A stretch of DNA of 18,917 bases. Origin: an uncultured Prevotella sp. (GTDB lineage Bacteria > Bacteroidota > Bacteroidia > Bacteroidales > Bacteroidaceae). The position numbers and the translations under genes were made by a program. The notes beneath the pieces are model-generated. The model made no database searches. It saw only the letters and a program-made list of their open reading frames with translations, and was not told the DNA's origin. Shown here one piece after another: positions 15,065 to 18,917 of the stretch (positions within the stretch are counted from its first letter, which is position 1; every line of letters starts with the position of its first letter). The stretch covers positions 1 through 18,917 of the forward strand of contig CABVDL010000049.1 in the NCBI GenBank assembly GCA_902497035.1, read 5' to 3'.

Positions 15065-15649
15065 ATGACTAAAGAAGAACGTCAAATAACCATCCTTGAT
15101 AACTTAATGAAATCAGGTTCCGTACAGGTCGCCGAGTTGGCCGCCGCCCTTGGCGTGTCGGAGGTTACTATCCGCAAGGACCTCACGGAGCTGGAGCGCA
15201 AGGGAAAGTTGTATCGCAGTCATGGCAAGGCCATCCTCCTCAACCCCTTTGTCAGTGTACGCCGTGCATCTTATGACGACTTCAGCCTTGCGCAGAAGAA
15301 ACTCATGATTGGTGCTGAGGCGGCAAAACTCATTGAGCAGTGCGACTCCATCGCGTTGGGGTCCGGCACCACTGTCCAGGCACTGGCTCAGAACATCAGG
15401 CCCGACGGTAGGCTCAATGTGGTATCCTCGTCGCTGCGCGTCACGGAGCTGCTGGCAGGCTATGACAACATCGATATCTACCAGATAGGCGGACAGGTGA
15501 TGCGCGGCAGCCTCTCGGTGGTGGGAACAAGCAGCGAGGAGACCCTGAAAAGCTGCTCGTTCAGCAAGTTCTTCCTCGGCATCGAGGGCATAGACCCCGA
15601 CTTCGGCATCTCCACGTCAGACATCAGGAGGGCGATCTCGACAGGCTGA
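15065..15649 (+). CDS. DeoR-family transcriptional regulator, N-terminal part
   Basis: This 194-residue reading frame carries a complete DeoR-type winged helix-turn-helix at about 1-58 (RQITILDNLMKSGSVQVAEL, then LGVSEVTIRKDLTELERKG) and most of the DeoRC sugar-phosphate sensor domain from about 75. Sensor blocks include ALGSGTTVQALA near 97-108, NVVSSSLRVTELL and YQIGGQVMRGSLSVVGT. It ends with nonfamily residues ISTG after the frameshift. DeoR proteins usually repress sugar or nucleoside genes and release DNA on binding a phosphorylated sugar. No sugar-use gene lies nearby; the next genes are an acyltransferase and a lipoprotein. The DNA-binding part is intact, but without the C-terminal third ligand response may be lost. 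Confidence 0.8.
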   Translation: MTKEERQITILDNLMKSGSVQVAELAAALGVSEVTIRKDLTELERKGKLYRSHGKAILLNPFVSVRRASYDDFSLAQKKLMIGAEAAKLIEQCDSIALGSGTTVQALAQNIRPDGRLNVVSSSLRVTELLAGYDNIDIYQIGGQVMRGSLSVVGTSSEETLKSCSFSKFFLGIEGIDPDFGISTSDIRRAISTG

Positions 15650-15861
15650 TGATGAACACTGCCGTCAGGACCATCGTACTGGCCGAAAGCAGCCAGTTCG
15701 GCAAAAGAGGATTTGCAAAGATATGCAACATCGGGGACATCGACATGATTGTCACCGACAACAAGATAGACGCAGCCGTCTGCCGCAAGATAGAGGCGCT
15801 CGGCGTAAAGGTTGTCATAGCGGGCGGACAGTCAACCGAGGCTGTTCCCAGCGAAAACTGA
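15649..15861 (+). CDS. C-terminal fragment of the DeoR-family regulator
   Basis: This 70-residue frame holds the last part of the DeoRC sensor domain (TIVLAESSQFGKRGFAKICNI, then DMIVTDNKID). It starts with ATGATG whose first A is the last base of the upstream TGA stop, so ribosomes finishing the first part could restart here. Whether it is made as a separate peptide is unknown. Confidence 0.5.
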   Translation: MMNTAVRTIVLAESSQFGKRGFAKICNIGDIDMIVTDNKIDAAVCRKIEALGVKVVIAGGQSTEAVPSEN

Positions 15862-15883
15862 TAAAAGTAAAATAAAAGAAATT

Positions 15884-17083
15884 ATGAAAGTTCCTTCAGA
15901 GTTTGACCCCATCAGGCCTTATGAGCCGGAGGAGTTGCAGCAGGCCTACGAACGTCTGCTGCATGAGCCGGCTTCCGGGCAGGTGCTGGCCAGTTTGTTT
16001 CCTGGCGTTTCCCTTGAGCAGCTGACCCAGAAGATGCTCGCCTGCAAGACGAATGTTGACTTCCAGCGGGCTTTCTGCTACCCCGTCCTTATGGACATCA
16101 TCCACAAGGAGAGTCTCGGCATAGACATGGATGCCACGGCTGTCAGCATCAAGAACCGCTACACCTTTGTCAGCAATCACCGCGACATCGTGCTAGACTC
16201 GGCTTTTCTGAGCAAGCTGCTGATAGATGTCGGCTTTGAGACCACCTGCGAGATTGCCATCGGCGACAATCTCCTGTCTCAGGCCTGGGTGAAGGAGCTG
16301 GTGCGCATCTGCAAGGCTTTCACCGTGGAGCGCGCCCTGCGCTCGTCGGAGATGCTGCGCGCCAGCAAGCGGATGTCCGAATACATCCACTTCGTCATCT
16401 CGCAGAAGCACGACAACGTCTGGATTGCGCAGCGGCAGGGAAGGGCCAAGAACTCCAACGACCTGACGCAGCCTGCCATCCTGAAGATGATGTGCATGGG
16501 CGGAGAGGGAACGGTCATCGACCGGCTGACGCAGCTGCACATCGTGCCGCTGTCAATCTCTTACCAGTATGACCCCTGCGACTATCTCAAGGCGCGTGAA
16601 TACCAGCTCCGCCGTGACGTGCCTTTCTGGAAAAAGACGCCGGGCGACGACATGGAGAGCATGCAGACGGGCATTAAGGGTTATAAGGGCCATATCCACT
16701 ACCATTGCGCCCCGTGTATTGACGAATGGCTGCAGACCGTCGATATAGACCAGCCACGCAATAAGGTCTTTGACGAGATTGCGGCGCATATCGACAGCGA
16801 GATCCACCGCAACTATCACCTCTATCCCCAGAACTATGCGGCCCTGGACATGATTCAGGACACACGCGTCTATGAGGACCATTACACGCAACAGGAGTAT
16901 AAGGACTTTGCCGACTACATCACCAGCCGGCTCGACCTGATTGACATTGAGCACAAGGACGAGCGCTTCCTCAGGAAGTGCCTGCTTACCATTTATGCCT
17001 ATCCGACGAAGAACTACCTCACGGCCACGGAGGGCGGCGGCCGGTGGAAGGCGTTCTTCAACAAGTTCAACTTCATGAAGTAG
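15884..17083 (+). CDS. Bacteroidales-type 1-acyl-glycerol-3-phosphate acyltransferase-like protein
   Basis: This 399-residue protein resembles acyltransferases of the PlsC/GPAT superfamily annotated in Bacteroidales. The active-site block is FVSNHRDIVLDSAFL at about 95-109, with His99 and Asp101 or Asp105; the spacing differs from the canonical H-x4-D. The following EIAIGDNLL, the block WIAQRQGRAKNSND (place of the usual EGTRS motif), and IVPLSISYQYDPCDYLKARE are all shared with Bacteroidales relatives as I recall them. No clear transmembrane helix is seen, so it is probably membrane-associated peripherally. The donor and acceptor are not known; phospholipid or aminolipid synthesis is inferred. 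It begins 22 bases after the regulator frame and one base before the NigD-like gene. Confidence 0.8.
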   Translation: MKVPSEFDPIRPYEPEELQQAYERLLHEPASGQVLASLFPGVSLEQLTQKMLACKTNVDFQRAFCYPVLMDIIHKESLGIDMDATAVSIKNRYTFVSNHRDIVLDSAFLSKLLIDVGFETTCEIAIGDNLLSQAWVKELVRICKAFTVERALRSSEMLRASKRMSEYIHFVISQKHDNVWIAQRQGRAKNSNDLTQPAILKMMCMGGEGTVIDRLTQLHIVPLSISYQYDPCDYLKAREYQLRRDVPFWKKTPGDDMESMQTGIKGYKGHIHYHCAPCIDEWLQTVDIDQPRNKVFDEIAAHIDSEIHRNYHLYPQNYAALDMIQDTRVYEDHYTQQEYKDFADYITSRLDLIDIEHKDERFLRKCLLTIYAYPTKNYLTATEGGGRWKAFFNKFNFMK

Positions 17084-17084
17084 C

Positions 17085-17798
17085 ATGGCCGGAGGGATGG
17101 GTGCATTCTTTCATAGGCTCGGCTGGGCGGCCTGCGCTGCCCTGTTGTTGGCGGCCTGCCAGCACGATGCCTATGACACCGGCGACTCCCGCTACTCCTA
17201 CCTCCGTACCGACTTCGCCGAGGTCTATTCCGACGGCAACGGTGTGCTGTGGTCGGCCATCACCGACGACGGCGACAGTCTGGTGTTCTCGCCAACCGTG
17301 CAGCGTGCATGGGCCTCAAGGCCCGACTCGGCCTACCGGGCACTGGTGTACTACAACCTGCAGCCCGAGGGCGTGGCCGCCGCGGCTTCTGCCGTCCCTC
17401 TGAAGGTCGAGCCCGTGAGCGTGGCGATGGTATACGTGCTGCGGCCGCTGTCAGGCGCTGATTCGCTGGCGCTGATGGCCGACCCTGTGGTCTTTGAGAG
17501 CGCCTGGCTGAGCCGCAACAGGCGGTATGTCAATCTCGGACTCGCGCTGATGACCGGCCAGCCGGAAACGGCGGACGCCAGCCAGGCCATAGGACTGGTC
17601 TGCGACAGGGTGTTGGCCGGCAACGACGGCCGCCGCACCTATTATTACAGGCTGTGCCATGACCAGGGCAATGTGCCCGAATACTATAAAGGCACCGTCT
17701 ATGTCAGCATTCCCGTATCGGAAATGCGGGCAGGCGATGCCGTAAGCATTACCGTACCGACATACAACGGTACGGTAACGCGCTATTTCAGCTTTTAG
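17085..17798 (+). CDS. NigD-like lipoprotein
   Basis: This 237-residue protein resembles Bacteroidota NigD-like proteins: after the lipid anchor comes YSYLRTDFAEVYSDGNG and ITDDGDSLVFSP, and the C-terminal beta-rich domain includes RRYVNLGLALMTG. The signal peptide ends in the lipobox LAAC at 22-25, so Cys25 should be lipidated and the protein placed in the outer or inner membrane. NigD-type proteins were named from a bacteriocin-linked operon but their function is unknown. ATG 17085 begins one base after the acyltransferase stop, so translation is likely coupled; Met5 is an alternative start. No bacteriocin gene is present nearby. Confidence 0.82.
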   Translation: MAGGMGAFFHRLGWAACAALLLAACQHDAYDTGDSRYSYLRTDFAEVYSDGNGVLWSAITDDGDSLVFSPTVQRAWASRPDSAYRALVYYNLQPEGVAAAASAVPLKVEPVSVAMVYVLRPLSGADSLALMADPVVFESAWLSRNRRYVNLGLALMTGQPETADASQAIGLVCDRVLAGNDGRRTYYYRLCHDQGNVPEYYKGTVYVSIPVSEMRAGDAVSITVPTYNGTVTRYFSF

Positions 17799-17816
17799 GC
17801 TTTTGTCGCCTAAAGG
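17792..17816. terminator. Weak hairpin between the NigD-like gene and argF'
   Basis: CTTTTAGGC (17792-17800) pairs with GCCTAAAGG (17808-17816) around a 7-base loop, overlapping the NigD-like stop codon. It lies between convergent genes, but there is no T tract on either side, so terminator function is uncertain. Confidence 0.4.
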
Positions 17817-17839
17817 CCATCCATTATCTTTCTTGAGAC

Positions 17840-18835
17840 CTAAAGGCTCTCCAGTACCCTTTTCAGTACCACCTCGGCGGAAATCTCGCGGTTGGCGGCC
17901 TCGGGGATGACGAGGCTGTGGTCGCTCTCTATCACGTCGTCGGTCACGATGAGGCCGCGCCGCACCGGCAGGCAGTGCATGAAATAACCGTTGTCGGTGA
18001 GCGCCATGTGGGCAGCGTCAATGGTCCAGCCCATGTCCTTGTTGAGGATTTTGCCGTAGTCGGCCTTGTGGCTGACACCGGGACAGCTCCAGTTCTTCGC
18101 ATAGACGAAGTCGGCGCCCTTGAGGGCCTCGGCCTGGTCGTAGGTCACCCGGGCATTGCCGGTGAACTGCGGGTCAAGCTCGTAGCCCTCGGGCTGGGCG
18201 ATGGTGAAGTCAACGTCGGCGGCATTCATCCACTGAGCGAACGAGTTGGGGACGGCCTGGGGCAGCGCGCGGCAGTGGGGCGCCCAGGTCATCACCACCT
18301 TCGGGCGTTCCCGGTTGCGCTTGGTGGCGGGACTGGCCTGCAGTGCCGTCCATGTCTCGTGGATGGTAATCAGGTCGGCGAAGGCCTGCAGCGGGTGCAC
18401 AGTGGCCGTCTCCATGGCCACGACGGGACGGCCGGAGTATTTCACAAACTGGTTGACGATGGTCTCGGCGTAGTCGTAGTCGCGGTCTTTCAGTCCGGCA
18501 AACGAGCGCACGGCAATGATGTCGCAATAGCAGCCCATCACGGGGATGGCCTCTAAAAGATGCTCGCTCTTGTCACCGTCCATGATGACGCCGCGCTCGG
18601 TCTCCAGCTTCCACGCGCCGGCATTGACGTCTAGCACGATGACGTTCATGCCTAAGTTCATGGCCGCTTTCTGTGTCGACAGGCGCGTGCGCAGCGAGTT
18701 GTTGAAGAAAATCATCAGCAGCGTCTTGTTCTTGCCCAGCTGCTGGTAGGCAAAGCGGTTGGCTTTTACTTCTCCGGCTTCCTGAAGGGCCTTGCCGAGG
18801 TCGCCGATGTCTTGTACGTTGAAAAATGTGTGCAT
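17840..18835 (-). CDS. argF': N-succinyl-L-ornithine carbamoyltransferase (ArgF'-type)
   Basis: This 331-residue cytoplasmic enzyme belongs to the Bacteroidota branch of transcarbamylases that carbamylate N-succinylornithine, replacing ornithine carbamoyltransferase in arginine synthesis. The carbamoyl-phosphate block reads FFNNSLRTRLSTQ from 43 (S-L-R-T-R in place of S-T-R-T-R), HPLQAFADL follows at 147-155, and HCLPVRR lies near the C-terminus. It aligns without gaps to the Bacteroides fragilis enzyme over the first 90 residues as I recall that sequence. Position 90, which sets acetyl versus succinyl preference, is Ser instead of Pro. About 13 extra residues lie near 161-176. The start ATG is followed upstream by G-rich tandem repeats. 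No other arg gene is in the window. Confidence 0.93.
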   Translation of the reverse strand: MHTFFNVQDIGDLGKALQEAGEVKANRFAYQQLGKNKTLLMIFFNNSLRTRLSTQKAAMNLGMNVIVLDVNAGAWKLETERGVIMDGDKSEHLLEAIPVMGCYCDIIAVRSFAGLKDRDYDYAETIVNQFVKYSGRPVVAMETATVHPLQAFADLITIHETWTALQASPATKRNRERPKVVMTWAPHCRALPQAVPNSFAQWMNAADVDFTIAQPEGYELDPQFTGNARVTYDQAEALKGADFVYAKNWSCPGVSHKADYGKILNKDMGWTIDAAHMALTDNGYFMHCLPVRRGLIVTDDVIESDHSLVIPEAANREISAEVVLKRVLESL

Positions 18836-18840
18836 GAGTG

Positions 18841-18876
18841 TGGATGGGTTTTGTGGGGTGGATGGGTTTTGTGGGA
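18841..18876. repeat. Two tandem copies of an 18-base repeat
   Basis: Copies at 18841-18858 and 18859-18876 (unit TGGATGGGTTTTGTGGGG) differ only at the last base. They begin five bases upstream of the argF' start codon and therefore probably lie in its leader. Confidence 0.85.
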
Positions 18877-18917
18877 TGGGGAGAATGGGGAGAATGGGGA
18901 GAATGGGGAGAATGGGG
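18877..18917. repeat. Tandem 9-base G-rich repeat running off the window
   Basis: Four full copies of TGGGGAGAA (18877-18912) and a partial fifth (18913-18917) give five GGGG runs with 5-base spacers, a textbook G-quadruplex pattern on the + strand. The array is cut by the window edge, so its full copy number is unknown. Confidence 0.88.

Larger units (their letters stand above)
15065..15861 (+). pseudogene. DeoR-family regulator gene split by a -1 frameshift
   Basis: Taken as one gene with a single-base correction near 15630-15634, this stretch encodes a DeoR-type regulator of about 265 residues, the normal family length. The upstream frame reads through GISTSDIRRA and then stops at 15647. 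Shifting by -1 at 15634 continues as DLDRLMMNTAVRTIVLAESSQFGKRGF, the expected family continuation. Loss of one G in this stretch would explain it. No slippery heptamer of the X-XXY-YYZ type is present, so programmed frameshifting is unlikely. A sequencing error, a strain-specific mutation, or a genuine two-part protein remain possible. Confidence 0.65.

Noticed and set aside
15620..15650. Programmed ribosomal -1 frameshift in the DeoR gene
   Set aside because: No X-XXY-YYZ slippery heptamer in the right frame and no clear downstream stimulatory structure; a lost base is simpler.
18841..18917. CRISPR array
   Set aside because: Units of 9 and 18 bases are directly tandem with no spacers and no cas genes; this is a minisatellite.

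Overview
The window looks like chromosome from a member of the Bacteroidota, most likely Prevotellaceae with fairly high G+C. Three things point there. Promoters follow the Bacteroidota pattern TTTG/TTG, 19-20 bases, then TAnnTTTG, seen upstream of at least six genes. Start codons lack clear Shine-Dalgarno sites. The gene families are typical too: N-succinylornithine carbamoyltransferase (ArgF'), a NigD-like lipoprotein, a free-standing PASTA protein next to rluD and ddl, and a Bacteroidales-type acyltransferase. The species cannot be named from this sequence alone.

Layout. 1-3600 (+): radC, a SufT-like Fe-S assembly protein, lpxH, and an SLC13/DASS anion transporter, closed by a bidirectional hairpin terminator. 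3684-7747 (-): ackA and pta (phosphotransacetylase-acetate kinase operon with its own promoter), then cdaA and folP. 7899-9365 (+): murF with a promoter and two hairpins behind it. 9372-9763: divergent tRNA-Pro(CGG) and tRNA-Phe(GAA). 9842-11096 (+): a YbjQ-family protein and a proline-iminopeptidase-type hydrolase. 11145-13975 (+): PASTA membrane protein, rluD, ddl, tightly packed. 13978-14772 (-): exported glycerophosphodiester phosphodiesterase, meeting ddl tail to tail. 15024-17798 (+): a frameshifted DeoR-type regulator, an acyltransferase and a NigD-like lipoprotein. 17840-18835 (-): argF', preceded by G-rich tandem repeats that run off the window.

Most of this is housekeeping: envelope synthesis (lpxH, murF, ddl, PASTA, acyltransferase), acetate fermentation, folate, c-di-AMP and arginine synthesis. 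I found no phage, transposon, CRISPR array, defence system or clearly new multi-gene system. The best leads are local. They are a natural Ser at the specificity-determining position 90 of ArgF', a G-quadruplex-capable minisatellite upstream of argF', a broken but possibly translationally coupled DeoR gene, two palindromes in the pta promoter and leader, and a recurring terminator hairpin sequence.
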